From IMG/VR virus record IMGVR_UViG_3300031957_002938, positions 1-64,000 of that record: 64,000 bases of DNA, one strand, 5' to 3'. The stretch is from a virus. Made by a program: the position numbers and the translations under genes. Shown in pieces: positions 8,575-18,266 of the stretch (position 1 is the first letter of the stretch; every line of letters begins with the position of its first letter). Below the pieces are notes generated by a model, which searched no databases, had not been told where the DNA came from, and was given only the letters and a program-made list of their open reading frames with translations.

Positions 8575-8961
8575 ATGGCTATTTATGTTTACAGACATCC
8601 TGAAACCAAAGAAGAAAAAGAAGTCTTCCAAAAAATGGATGATGAACATGTTTATTCAGAAGATGGCGTTGAGTGGGATAGGGTCTTCTCTGTCCCACAC
8701 GCATCTATAGACAGCTCTATCGACCCTTTTAATAGTCAACAGTATATGGATGCCACATACAATAAAAAAGGCACTATTGGAGACATGATGGATCTTTCTG
8801 CTGAATTAAGTGCGAAGAGAGCAGAAAAATCTGGCGGCTTAGATCCAGTAAAGGAAAAGTTCTACGACAATTACAAAAAAGAACGCAAAGGCGCAGAACA
8901 TCCGAACAGAATTAAAGAAAAAGGTTACAATAGCAAAAATATTAAAATCGATTACGATTAA
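8575..8961 (+). CDS. FmdB-like phage protein, zinc site lost, 128 aa
   Basis: The first 45 residues (MAIYVYRHPETKEEKEVFQ, then GVEWDRVFSVP) match the layout of FmdB-type putative regulators found in phages, which begin MPxYxYxC and have a zinc ribbon. The ribbon cysteines are absent here. The rest is charged and ends in a KNIKIDYD tail. Function unknown. It starts 13 nt after hsp20 and ends convergently with the tail operon. Confidence 0.6.
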   Translation: MAIYVYRHPETKEEKEVFQKMDDEHVYSEDGVEWDRVFSVPHASIDSSIDPFNSQQYMDATYNKKGTIGDMMDLSAELSAKRAEKSGGLDPVKEKFYDNYKKERKGAEHPNRIKEKGYNSKNIKIDYD

Positions 8962-8973
8962 TAGTTGCTCGCG

Positions 8974-10071
8974 CTAAACATAGGCGCTCCCGCTAAACCT
9001 TAATCCTTTCTCTTCTGTGACTGTAAAACTAAAACTTGCGTCAAAAGTCATTTTATCATTTATGGGCATTCCATAATTATAAGAGTCTAGTTTAGCTTCT
9101 TGTATTTCATATATCATTTTTTTGTCTCCTGAAGCCAATACTAACTCAAAGTCATACTTTCTGTCATTGCTTAAAACACCTGTTACAAATCCCTCATCAA
9201 ATCCCGAAACTAAAGAAGAAACTGAAAAAGTTCCTTGAGCTGGGAATTGAGCTTTTCTGTTATAAGGAAAATCATTACCTAATCCATATGATGAAACTCT
9301 AGGAAGTGAGACTTGCATATCTACAGCTTGTATAAAGTGTATCCCAGATAAACGTTGTCCTCCTACTTGCAAATTTTGCAAAGTAACGCTACTTTGAGGA
9401 TCTGTAGGATTAATTATCGGGGGATTTCTATCTCTTGTTGATTGAGGATCAATTTGAAACGAACATCTTCCAACATTATCATTATTACCTCCAGTTAAAT
9501 TTATAGCTGGAGACTCCATAGAAGTTCCTGTCAGGTGTTCGAAAACCATATTAGAACAAATATAACTAGTAGTTACAGAAGGCAACGTCCCTATCCCATA
9601 AGACAAACTATAAGAAGTAGGGAAACAATTTCCAAAAGCCATACAATCAAAGCCTGTTAAATTGAACTGGCTTCCGTCAAATGTGATGGAATCAAAAGCA
9701 TCAGTATTCCCAGTTTCAGGAGTGTTAACTACATAAAAGTTTGTCGCTCTTTCAGAAACACCTGAAAACATATTTTTATATGGTGGACCTGCTAATGAAG
9801 CGCTTTTAAAGTTACCAAAAGCTTCATTGTCAAAAGAGGGTTCTGGTATATAAGTGAAATTCAACTGCACATCAGGCTGTTGTGTCATCTCTTTTAGAGA
9901 TAAATCTTGACTCCCTATTTGTTTCAATTCTTGTCTGGGCAAACTAACGGAATAACTAAAATTCTGAACCAGTTTATACAAAACAACATCTAAATTCAAT
10001 TCAGAAAAAGATACTCCGTTCTGTACAAATACAGCAGCGTTTGGGCTTTTTATTGATACTCCTCTACTCAT
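8974..10071 (-). CDS. Tail tube-like structural protein (paralogue A), 365 aa
   Basis: A beta-rich protein with the same length and layout as the putative tube protein at 22296-23393. Both have an N-terminal YSxxxxRQEL/DINQ...G segment. Both share the motif TSYSLSYGIGTLPSVTTSY here versus SDYSVEMAVGAIPTVSVAF there, and a C-terminal VSLPRVSSYGLGNDFPY...FPAQGTFSVSSLVSGF segment. It lies two bases after the M-like gene, in the tail operon behind the tape measure. I infer a tail tube or distal tail role. Confidence 0.65.
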   Translation of the reverse strand: MSRGVSIKSPNAAVFVQNGVSFSELNLDVVLYKLVQNFSYSVSLPRQELKQIGSQDLSLKEMTQQPDVQLNFTYIPEPSFDNEAFGNFKSASLAGPPYKNMFSGVSERATNFYVVNTPETGNTDAFDSITFDGSQFNLTGFDCMAFGNCFPTSYSLSYGIGTLPSVTTSYICSNMVFEHLTGTSMESPAINLTGGNNDNVGRCSFQIDPQSTRDRNPPIINPTDPQSSVTLQNLQVGGQRLSGIHFIQAVDMQVSLPRVSSYGLGNDFPYNRKAQFPAQGTFSVSSLVSGFDEGFVTGVLSNDRKYDFELVLASGDKKMIYEIQEAKLDSYNYGMPINDKMTFDASFSFTVTEEKGLRFSGSAYV

Positions 10072-10072
10072 T

Positions 10073-11029
10073 TTATGTTCCTGTTGGAATTACACCCAAA
10101 GGGTCTTCTACAAAGTCTACGGTCAATGTATTAGAATTAACATAGTTCCAAGTGTGCGTCCATTTTGGACAATAGTAAACTTTTGGTCTATTATAAACAG
10201 AAGGTATTTGATGTTCGAATCTTCTGTAACCACCTTTGTTTTCTAAAAAGTGGATCATGCTTTTGGTTTGGGAATCAGAAATATTATTAAAACTATAACT
10301 AATATCAAAAGTAGAAATATTGTCATTGGTTTTTAATCTTTGTTTAAAAGAGTTCTTATACTGTAAAACATCTGCTTTTATAGTTACGTCATTTTGTGTG
10401 CCTATATCTGGCTCGAAAAAGAACTTTTGGCTCCACATAGAAGATACTCCTGTAGGACTATTACTTTCTGTAGAGCTATGGTCTCCAGTGCAATAATAAA
10501 AATTATCTAATTTATTTTGATTTAAACCAGAATATACTACATTATATTTTTTGTATGTAGTTGCTGGACTCCAACCGTCAAAATTTAAATTAGCAAAACA
10601 TCCCATTCCTGACCACTTTAATAAAGTCGGAGCATGATCTACACTTATAGTTGATGCTACTTCATAATGTTGATTATTAATAAAATTAATAGCATAATTA
10701 TTACAAAAACCTGTTACCGTTTTATATATATTTGAAGAATCAGGAGTGAAAGGAATATCTTCTACACCCGATTGATTTTCAAAAAATACAGCTAATCTTT
10801 GAGCATTAGTTTCATTTACATCATACCTTACATTAAATTGAGCAGTTAAACTATTTACTGAATAAGGAACTAAATTGTAATAAAAATCATCAGTATTATA
10901 ACTATTATTAGTAGCTTGAAAATTAACTTGTGATCCATAAACAGGAGTAAGATTTAACGCGCCAATAGTAGAAGGAACGGTGATTCCAGAGATATTGTTG
11001 TCTCTATTATAAAATAAACTTTCGCTCAT
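10073..11029 (-). CDS. Minor tail protein M-like with inserted sugar-binding-like module, 318 aa
   Basis: Two copies of a lambda gpM-like pattern are seen: residues 56-95 (SVNSLTAQFNVRYD, QRLAVFFENQSG) and 240-300 (DISYSFNNISDSQTKSMIHFLENKGG, then YYCPKWTHTW). Between them, residues about 151-200 (DGWSPATTYKKYNVVY to SPTGVSSMW) form a W-x-P-x3-Y module like that in the L-like protein at 60911. Expected role: tail tip assembly after the tape measure. It overlaps the neighbouring tube-like gene by ATGA at 11026-11029. Confidence 0.65.
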   Translation of the reverse strand: MSESLFYNRDNNISGITVPSTIGALNLTPVYGSQVNFQATNNSYNTDDFYYNLVPYSVNSLTAQFNVRYDVNETNAQRLAVFFENQSGVEDIPFTPDSSNIYKTVTGFCNNYAINFINNQHYEVASTISVDHAPTLLKWSGMGCFANLNFDGWSPATTYKKYNVVYSGLNQNKLDNFYYCTGDHSSTESNSPTGVSSMWSQKFFFEPDIGTQNDVTIKADVLQYKNSFKQRLKTNDNISTFDISYSFNNISDSQTKSMIHFLENKGGYRRFEHQIPSVYNRPKVYYCPKWTHTWNYVNSNTLTVDFVEDPLGVIPTGT

Positions 11030-11835
11030 TGATGTCCTATATAGTTGAGTGTTAAACGAACTGCTCCGTCAGAGCTAGATGTCAATTGTTCAGAAACAAG
11101 AGATGCATTAGGTATTGTTAATAATTGTATTCCATCTCCATTTTTTGCAGAGAGTAAAAAGCTAACGGTTTTATTTTCTCTATCATTTAAAAAATCAAAT
11201 CCACTTTGCAAAAAAGTATCATCCACTTCCATTTGTACAGAAGCTGAATACTGAATTGGATTTATATGTTTTACTTCCGTTGGTGTTTCAGACCCAATTG
11301 TATAGTATGGTTTTTTATTCATAGTTAATGAATAATCAAAACCAATCACACGATTACTAGAGCTATTATCACAAGTAGCAGTTATAGACCCTTGGCTTGG
11401 TATATAAATTGGAGTTGGTGTTGTTCCACTAGCATTAACCCCACTTCTCATTTCATCATAAACAACAAAAGATGTGTTAACTTTCGGAATAGCCCCTACA
11501 GCGCAATTAACAGAATAAGAAGATAAATATCCACTATTAAACCCATAAGAACTATTATTATTATAGTTAAAACTTCCCGCCATAGCTTCAGATGCCCCCG
11601 TAAAAGCTAAAATAGGATCTTCATAAATTAAATTTCTAGAAAAAGAAACAGTTTGACTTGTAGCGCCGCCTACCGCTGTTAAACCACGGCTCGATCCTAA
11701 AGGAGCTAAAACAGTGCTACTATTTGAGTAACCTATATCAAGACTTTCTACCCCAGAAAGCTCTCTTGCGCTTGGGCTTCCATCCGCTCCTGATATAAAG
11801 AAGTGGCAGTCGTAATTTAATGTTGTGTCATACAT
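11026..11835 (-). CDS. Tail tube-like structural protein (paralogue B), 269 aa
   Basis: Serine/asparagine-rich beta protein. It carries SSYSVNCAVGAIPKVNTSF, almost identical in pattern to SDYSVEMAVGAIPTVSVAF of the 22296-23393 protein, so both likely share the tube fold. The second half has two-fold similarity inside (MNKKPYYTIG, then QYSASVQMEVDD). It starts in the stop of the tape measure gene, so production is coupled to it. Probable distal tail or tube component. Confidence 0.6.
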   Translation of the reverse strand: MYDTTLNYDCHFFISGADGSPSARELSGVESLDIGYSNSSTVLAPLGSSRGLTAVGGATSQTVSFSRNLIYEDPILAFTGASEAMAGSFNYNNNSSYGFNSGYLSSYSVNCAVGAIPKVNTSFVVYDEMRSGVNASGTTPTPIYIPSQGSITATCDNSSSNRVIGFDYSLTMNKKPYYTIGSETPTEVKHINPIQYSASVQMEVDDTFLQSGFDFLNDRENKTVSFLLSAKNGDGIQLLTIPNASLVSEQLTSSSDGAVRLTLNYIGHQ

Positions 11836-14800
11836 TATGCTCTAGCTTGTCTTAAAGATCCTCCTAGCCTTTTTTCATCATCAATAACCTGTTTTACAAC
11901 ATCTCTTATTCTTCCTGCAAGATTTGTATTTTCTTCATCTGCGTTTCCATTTTCGCTAGATGTTCCATCTGAATTTACAGTGATGTTAATTATAGTTTCT
12001 CCTTGGTTATCAGAAACAGAAATTAATTCATCGAGCTTGTTTATAACAGCTCCTCCATCTCCAGAACCTCCACCAGAATTCATAGAGGATAATGCACCCC
12101 TACCAATTCTTTGTGTCGCCGCTGCATTCATTACAAACTCTCCTCCTGACAACATAGTAGGAACAGTATCTACTCCCGCTGCATAAGGTATAGATCCTCC
12201 TGTAGCGGCTTTTTTAGCAGCTTCACCGCCGCCGCCACTGAATAGACTATTTAAACCAAAAGACAAAGCGAAAGATGCTACAGAACCCAACAAAGCTTTA
12301 TTAGCTTGCTTCTCTTGCTCTCGCATTTGTTTCTCTTTGTTAATCTGTTGGACATATAATCCAAATGCTGATTTTTTACTAGCTTGCTCTTGTGCAAATT
12401 GTGGGCTGTTCCTACGCCCAAACATTGTAAGAGCTGCACTTTGAGGCTCTAGCGCAACAGAGGCGAATCCAGCCCCACCAGAAACAGAATCGAAAGCTCC
12501 AGTTGTAAATCCTTGAGTCGCGAAGTCTAAAAGGTTATTTTTACCCTTTATTGATTCCTGCCCATAAGTTCCTGGGGTGAATAATCCCCCTCGGTTCATC
12601 ATGGGAATTTGCCCTTGGTTCAAAGCTGCCATAAAACCTGCTCCATATTTTTGAACAGCTCCTTTTTTCATTACGAACTCTCCACCAGTCAAAAGAGCTG
12701 GAACATCATCTCTAGCCCCAGATCCTCCAGTAACTGGACCTCCAGAGTTTCTACCTAAAAACCCTAAAATGCTGCCAAAAAATCCTCCTCCTGATCCTGA
12801 CCCTTCACCGACTATACTATTAACAGCCTTTTGCATGAATGCTTGAGACAGAGTATTGAAGAAATCCGCAGCAGCACTTCTCAACAACCCGCCTAAATCC
12901 TCTCCTTTAGCGATAGCGTCTGTCATCGCTCTCCCTATGTTTTGGGCAAATTGAGCTGATGCATCTATTAACTGACCTGAAAATTCTTCCTGCTCTTTTA
13001 AAAGTCTTACTGTTTCTGTATCGTCTGCAATAATAGCATTACCCATGTTAGTTCTATTTTTTTCTCTTATGGCTAACTTTGCTCTCTGGGCTGGATCTGT
13101 GGCTAAATCTCGCTCAATAGCGCCTTGTCTTGCGCCTCTTAACATATCAGTCCCCATATCATCTAAAAGTTGACCCCGACTCTTTAGGAAGACACCTGCG
13201 GCTTCTAGATTAGCTTGAGCATTTTTTTTCGCTGCACTTGCTTGGTTATTCATCTCTTCGCGAGATCTTGCAAAACCGTCTCTTAAATTTGAAAGCTCTT
13301 GAGCAATTTTGTCTCCTTCTTCAGAGTCTCTTCCAAGTTGTAGTTCTATTGCTTTGTCTAAAGCAAAATCTGAACCCACATTTTGAATAACATCAGAGGC
13401 AGACGATCCTTGACTACCCGTCTGCATTACAAGCTCTGATATTGCTGCTGGACCTAACTTCTCTATTCTATTTGTAATTTCTTTGTTTATACTTAAATCA
13501 AGAGCATCTCTTCTATTTCTATTGTCATCTTTAACATCTGATAAAGCGTCTTGAGCAGCCTGTATTCGCAAACCCTCACTTTGCCTATTTGAAAACGCTC
13601 CAGTCTCTCTGGCAGCTCTATCTTGCTCTCTAGATCTCATGCGCTCTTTTCTCCCTTCCACAAGACCAAAAGTGCGCTCCTCTTCTCCTCCTAGAAATGA
13701 AAGATCGCTAGCTGCTCTAATATTTGCGATTTCAGATGCTTTTACTTTAATATTACCAAGAACTCCTAACTGACCAGTAAGTTCTCTAGTTTTCTTTTCT
13801 TCTACTTTTAAAGAATTTAATTCTCCCTGTAATTTTTCTTTGATTCTGTCATCACTTTCTTCTAATAACTTATTAGTCTGTTCTATTAAAAGTTTTGTTT
13901 CTTCTTTTGTGAAACTTTCTTTATTAGAAGCATCAGCTATTAATTTTTGAAGTTCTAGAGATTCATTTTCTTTAAACGTTATCTCTTTACTGGCTTTAGC
14001 CATCGCAGCTACAGCATCTAAAGTTTTGTCTCTTAAACCAACATTAGCATTTAATATGTCTTGCTCTGTTTTTAGAGCAATCATTTCTTCTTCAGCAAGA
14101 CTTTTCGACAACTCTGCTTTCAATACTCTCTGATCCATTTGATCCAAAACAGTTCTATCTGCTTTGGCGAGATCAACTGCGAACTGTATTTGTTGTTTAG
14201 CCAAGTTACTTGCAAGTCGAGCAGTGTCTACTCGAAGTTTTTTTTGATCTGCTAACCTTTTATTTTCTTCTAATGTAAAAATATTTTCTTTTTGACTCTT
14301 AGGAATTGTAATACCTTTTTCTCCTAAACCAGCTTGGACAGCTTCACTTCTAAACATGTCCTGTGTATTTCCTCCACGGAATCCTTTCACAAGGTTTTTA
14401 AAATCTTCATCGCTTAAATCACTAATAGCTTTAGTAAATTCATCTAAATCTTTTTTAACTTTCTTATTGGTTGTCGATAGAAAATCAAGAAATTCATTTA
14501 AAGCGTCTTGCCCTAACTTTACTCGGAAAATTCCCTCGCTAGTTTCGCTAGCTTTACTTCCTAATTCATCTAATTTAGCATCTACTTGCTCCGAAGTTAC
14601 ACCTAAAGACAAAAGAGAGGTCGCTGCTTTGGTAAACATTTCTTTAAAAGATTCTCCACTTTCTGCATCTTTACCCCCCTCGAACAATCTTGATCTTTGA
14701 AAATTTTTGAATGTTGCATTTTTAATAGCGTTTGTATCAACTGCTCTAGCACCAGTAACAGGAGGTAAATCTAATTCTCTTGTTGTAACCGTCCCACCTA

Positions 14801-17800
14801 CAACAGCTTTAGCTTCATCTTTAAGATTTTGTTGTTCTACGGCACTAAGATTAGAAAAGTTAAATGTAAGTTTTTTTGTGGCATCTGTTAAAGCTGCCAT
14901 AGCTAATGAAGCAGCTTTATTTTTACCAGTTGCTTCATTTATTGCTTCGTTTATGCCTTTAAATACAGATATCCCAGCGCCTATAGCAGCCCCATAAATT
15001 CCTAATTTGCTTACAAATTTTCCTCCTACACCTTTTATATTTTTTCCAAAATCGTTCAAAGCTACCCCTGCAAAAGCGGCGCTTGTGGCTCCAGATAAAC
15101 TTTCACTGACTATGTTTGTATATTTCTTAACAGCACCACCAGCTCCTTCTGTGGCAGCGCTTAAGAAACTTAAACCAGCTTGAAGTGCAAATATCGGACC
15201 TAGCAAATCTCTTTGAGCTTTACCTTGTTTTTTGGTATCTTCTATTTGGCCTTTGGCTGCATCCGCTGTTGCGTTTTGAGTTTTCTCGTTGTTAGACAAG
15301 CTCCTAGCAAATTTATCGACTTCTTTAGAGGCTTTATCATAAGACATTGTGCCTTCTGCCACTTCTTTATTTAATGAATCTATTTTTGAATTCAATTCAT
15401 CTAAGTTAGCCGCGACTTTCTTAGATCTCGTTCCTATCTGTTGTAATGTAAGATTTGCCCCACTTGCACCTTGATAATTTGGAATAAACCCTCTAGAAGC
15501 AGAAGGTATCGCTCCAGTGGGTTCGTCTCTTGTATTAGTGACAGCAAGACCCATTGGGTTTCCAGCATTTCTTAATGTTGGATCTTGATTGATTCTTATT
15601 TGATTGATTGGAAGACCTGCGGCTTTTTCTCTTCCTATCGCATCTTCAAGAGGTGAAGCAAAATTTGGAATGTAACCAGAAGCTCCTCTTGTCGAAGCTT
15701 TCATACCCAGTTTACTCAAAACTTCCTGTTTTCCTTTGTCACTAGCTTTTGTTAACTCGATTACCCCTTTTTGACTAATTGATCTTCCACTAGCAGAAGC
15801 GCCGAAATAACTAAATATTTTCTTAGCCATGCTATTTCTAGTTCCAGAATTGTCTGCAATTTTAGCATCTAAAAATTTAATACCACTACCTTTCAAAGCT
15901 GGAGATATATCTCCGATACTATTAATCGCAGATTGACCCACATAATCAAATGTAGCTGTTTCTCCAAAATCGAAATCTTTACTTTTTAATAAAGAACTTA
16001 AAGCTGTTTCAAAAATCGCTCCAGCTAATCCACCTATCGCTCCTTGGTTGGCGAGGCGATTAATTTTACCCGCTGTTGGTCGGCCACCAGTCATGGATTT
16101 TGATTCTCTTGTAGCTAACCCTATAGAAAATCTTTCGACTGATCTTTTTATATCTTTTTCTTCTCTTACTTTTTCTCCTGCCGAATCAATCCCAAAAACT
16201 GGGAAACTATAAGTATTTCCTCCAAAGGTTCCTGTAGCTCTTCTCGACCCTACACCTTTACGTGGAATAATCATACCAGCGGCATTAGTTTTAACTGGTT
16301 TTTTAGCAAAATTAGGTATATATCCTCCAGCCGCGCCCACTCTTCTCGCTCCAGCAGGAAGCCCCATCGAAGAAACCATATCTTGGTTAAATATAGCAGA
16401 TCCTCCAGTGCCAGCAAAATTAGGAACCATATATTCGCTGGTGTTTGCCACCATTGTTCCCTTCTGACCACTACCAAAATTAAAGTTCGGTATGGTAACT
16501 GGTCTTGCTGATTTAGGCGCTCCTCCCACTCCACGGTTTATATCTGACTGTTCAGAGCCATAACCTATAACTGCATTAAAGTTAGGGATATAACCTCCAG
16601 CACCGCGACCTTTAAGCTTTTTAGTTCCACCCATAACTCCAGGAGCTATTGTAGCTGCAATACTTTGCATCCTAGTCATTATCCCCACTTGCTCATTTAA
16701 AGCTGTTGTGAAAAATTTTACTTGAGCTTTCCTTTTATCTGCAACGCTTAACTGCGAATTTTCAATAGCTAAAATTTGTTTTTGAATACTCTCGTTACCT
16801 AACAAAGTCGAAGCGATCTGTCCTTGTAGAGTAGCTTGCTCTTTCGCTGCTCTATTAAGACCAAAGAAAGTTTTTAAAGAACCAACACCGAACTTCGCTA
16901 AATCGGCAGTGAGCTTTAGAATGATAGCTCCAAAGATGGCCAACCCAGGTCCAGCGATTACACCTCCTATACCTTTTACTATTCCTTTAGCAAAAGTAGA
17001 TCCTGTCTCTTCTCCACCCCCAAGCAGTTCATTCACTTTAGCAAAAATACCACTAAAAAAGTCTAGAATACTTTTTAAATTATCTGTAACACCAATTTCT
17101 CCTAAAGTGTTAGCTAACTCTTTTAAATTAATAGTAGTCTCATTAAGAACAGCAGATAAAGTTTGGTTTAAGGCTATATTACGACTGTAAGCTTCATTGG
17201 TGGCTTTGCCAGCAATTTCAGTTACCTTAATAGCTGTAGAAGTTTCTTTATTATAATCTTCGAGAATAGCTAAGAACGGAGCGATTTGGAACTTGCCCAC
17301 TAAATTCTCTGCAATCTGCAACCTTTTAGCGTCAGGTAAAGTCTCTAAAGTTTTTCCTAAATTTTGAATTAATTTTGTTGCACTTAAAACCTGTCCTGAT
17401 GCATCAGTTACTTGGACACCAAGGTTTTGCATTGTCTCAAGTTTATCGAGACTTTGTATACGAGTGAAAATTGTTTTAAAGGAGTTACCAATAACTGCTC
17501 CCCCTCGGGCGGTTCTTTCTTGTACTGCTGTAATAACACCAACCAGTTCATCGAAAGAAACACCTGCCTGAATAGCAACAGAACCAGATCTCTTAATACC
17601 TTCGATCAAATCTTTTTCTGAAACAGCAGCCGAAACAGCGGCAGCAGATAATTTATTAAGAACTTCTGCACTAGTAATCCCAGTAGAATTGAAAGAGTTA
17701 ATAGCTGATGTCAAACCAGCAACCGCTTCAGCAGCACCCAAACCAGACAAACGACTTAAAACCAAAGAATCATTTAATCTTTTTGTAACTTCTTCTGCTT

Positions 17801-18233
17801 TTAAACCTTGTCGGCTTAATTCTAAAGCGGCGTTCGCCACTGTTTCAAATGATTGCTCTGTATTTCGAGCTACATCAAAAATGGTTCCCTTAAAGGTATT
17901 TAACTCTTTGTTAGTCGTTCCAAGAATCGAATTAATACTAGCAAGAGATTTTTCTACTTCGATAGTTGTTCTTACTAAATCCGCGAAACCTCTTTGGACT
18001 GCCGAAAGCACACCCACTGAAGCTCCAAATGCCAACACACGGGCGTTAGCTGCCTCCATAGATTTAGTGAATTCATCTGCTTTACCAGTAATTCGACCAA
18101 GAGGTTGAGAAAGTCCCTCGATGCTCTTCGCACCTGGACCCATATTAATTTTAAGGCTTTTCCCCGCTTTTTTAGCAGCAGCTTCTATGCTGGCCTCTAA
18201 TCCTGTTTGTGTGACTGGTATTCTAACTGGCAT
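11835..18233 (-). CDS. Tail tape measure protein with embedded nuclease-like domain, 2132 aa
   Basis: Sets tail length and is threaded through the tail tube; helix-rich throughout. Residues 80-330 are a TP901-type tape measure domain (EVEKSLASINSILGTT, RGGAVIGNSFKTIFTRIQ). Residues 545-920 contain six IPNF-type motifs (547, 580, 602, 637, 853, 915). Between the fourth and fifth lies a globular segment with E742, D763 and D789-A-K791, a PD-(D/E)XK layout. The C-terminus has two copies of a VPALLTGGEFVM / VPTMLSGGEFVM motif common in tape measures. Lambda gpH, by comparison, is 853 aa. At about 0.15 nm per residue a fully helical protein would span about 320 nm; the inserted domain makes the true tail shorter. 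Confidence 0.92.
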   Translation of the reverse strand: MPVRIPVTQTGLEASIEAAAKKAGKSLKINMGPGAKSIEGLSQPLGRITGKADEFTKSMEAANARVLAFGASVGVLSAVQRGFADLVRTTIEVEKSLASINSILGTTNKELNTFKGTIFDVARNTEQSFETVANAALELSRQGLKAEEVTKRLNDSLVLSRLSGLGAAEAVAGLTSAINSFNSTGITSAEVLNKLSAAAVSAAVSEKDLIEGIKRSGSVAIQAGVSFDELVGVITAVQERTARGGAVIGNSFKTIFTRIQSLDKLETMQNLGVQVTDASGQVLSATKLIQNLGKTLETLPDAKRLQIAENLVGKFQIAPFLAILEDYNKETSTAIKVTEIAGKATNEAYSRNIALNQTLSAVLNETTINLKELANTLGEIGVTDNLKSILDFFSGIFAKVNELLGGGEETGSTFAKGIVKGIGGVIAGPGLAIFGAIILKLTADLAKFGVGSLKTFFGLNRAAKEQATLQGQIASTLLGNESIQKQILAIENSQLSVADKRKAQVKFFTTALNEQVGIMTRMQSIAATIAPGVMGGTKKLKGRGAGGYIPNFNAVIGYGSEQSDINRGVGGAPKSARPVTIPNFNFGSGQKGTMVANTSEYMVPNFAGTGGSAIFNQDMVSSMGLPAGARRVGAAGGYIPNFAKKPVKTNAAGMIIPRKGVGSRRATGTFGGNTYSFPVFGIDSAGEKVREEKDIKRSVERFSIGLATRESKSMTGGRPTAGKINRLANQGAIGGLAGAIFETALSSLLKSKDFDFGETATFDYVGQSAINSIGDISPALKGSGIKFLDAKIADNSGTRNSMAKKIFSYFGASASGRSISQKGVIELTKASDKGKQEVLSKLGMKASTRGASGYIPNFASPLEDAIGREKAAGLPINQIRINQDPTLRNAGNPMGLAVTNTRDEPTGAIPSASRGFIPNYQGASGANLTLQQIGTRSKKVAANLDELNSKIDSLNKEVAEGTMSYDKASKEVDKFARSLSNNEKTQNATADAAKGQIEDTKKQGKAQRDLLGPIFALQAGLSFLSAATEGAGGAVKKYTNIVSESLSGATSAAFAGVALNDFGKNIKGVGGKFVSKLGIYGAAIGAGISVFKGINEAINEATGKNKAASLAMAALTDATKKLTFNFSNLSAVEQQNLKDEAKAVVGGTVTTRELDLPPVTGARAVDTNAIKNATFKNFQRSRLFEGGKDAESGESFKEMFTKAATSLLSLGVTSEQVDAKLDELGSKASETSEGIFRVKLGQDALNEFLDFLSTTNKKVKKDLDEFTKAISDLSDEDFKNLVKGFRGGNTQDMFRSEAVQAGLGEKGITIPKSQKENIFTLEENKRLADQKKLRVDTARLASNLAKQQIQFAVDLAKADRTVLDQMDQRVLKAELSKSLAEEEMIALKTEQDILNANVGLRDKTLDAVAAMAKASKEITFKENESLELQKLIADASNKESFTKEETKLLIEQTNKLLEESDDRIKEKLQGELNSLKVEEKKTRELTGQLGVLGNIKVKASEIANIRAASDLSFLGGEEERTFGLVEGRKERMRSREQDRAARETGAFSNRQSEGLRIQAAQDALSDVKDDNRNRRDALDLSINKEITNRIEKLGPAAISELVMQTGSQGSSASDVIQNVGSDFALDKAIELQLGRDSEEGDKIAQELSNLRDGFARSREEMNNQASAAKKNAQANLEAAGVFLKSRGQLLDDMGTDMLRGARQGAIERDLATDPAQRAKLAIREKNRTNMGNAIIADDTETVRLLKEQEEFSGQLIDASAQFAQNIGRAMTDAIAKGEDLGGLLRSAAADFFNTLSQAFMQKAVNSIVGEGSGSGGGFFGSILGFLGRNSGGPVTGGSGARDDVPALLTGGEFVMKKGAVQKYGAGFMAALNQGQIPMMNRGGLFTPGTYGQESIKGKNNLLDFATQGFTTGAFDSVSGGAGFASVALEPQSAALTMFGRRNSPQFAQEQASKKSAFGLYVQQINKEKQMREQEKQANKALLGSVASFALSFGLNSLFSGGGGEAAKKAATGGSIPYAAGVDTVPTMLSGGEFVMNAAATQRIGRGALSSMNSGGGSGDGGAVINKLDELISVSDNQGETIINITVNSDGTSSENGNADEENTNLAGRIRDVVKQVIDDEKRLGGSLRQARA
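15657..16325 (-). other. PD-(D/E)XK nuclease-like domain between GYIPNFA motifs (inside tape measure)
   Basis: Residues 637-859 of the tape measure start and end with the same heptapeptide GYIPNFA. Inside, GAIGGLAGAIFETAL supplies a helix with E742. ATFDYVG gives a strand with D763, and IKFLDAKI a strand ending in D789-x-K791. Order and spacing fit the PD-(D/E)XK nuclease core. No enzymatic proof is possible from sequence alone; a degenerate fold is the alternative. Confidence 0.55.
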
Positions 18234-18254
18234 ATCCGTAAACCTTTACTGTAA

Positions 18255-18261
18255 TTACACA
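18255..18261 (-). promoter_or_regulatory. GTGTAA motif upstream of the tape measure gene
   Basis: The minus strand reads TGTGTAATTACAG, with GTGTAA 21 nt before the tape measure ATG at 18233. Spacing is longer than at other copies, so this is a weaker candidate. Confidence 0.35.
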
Positions 18262-18266
18262 AAGAT

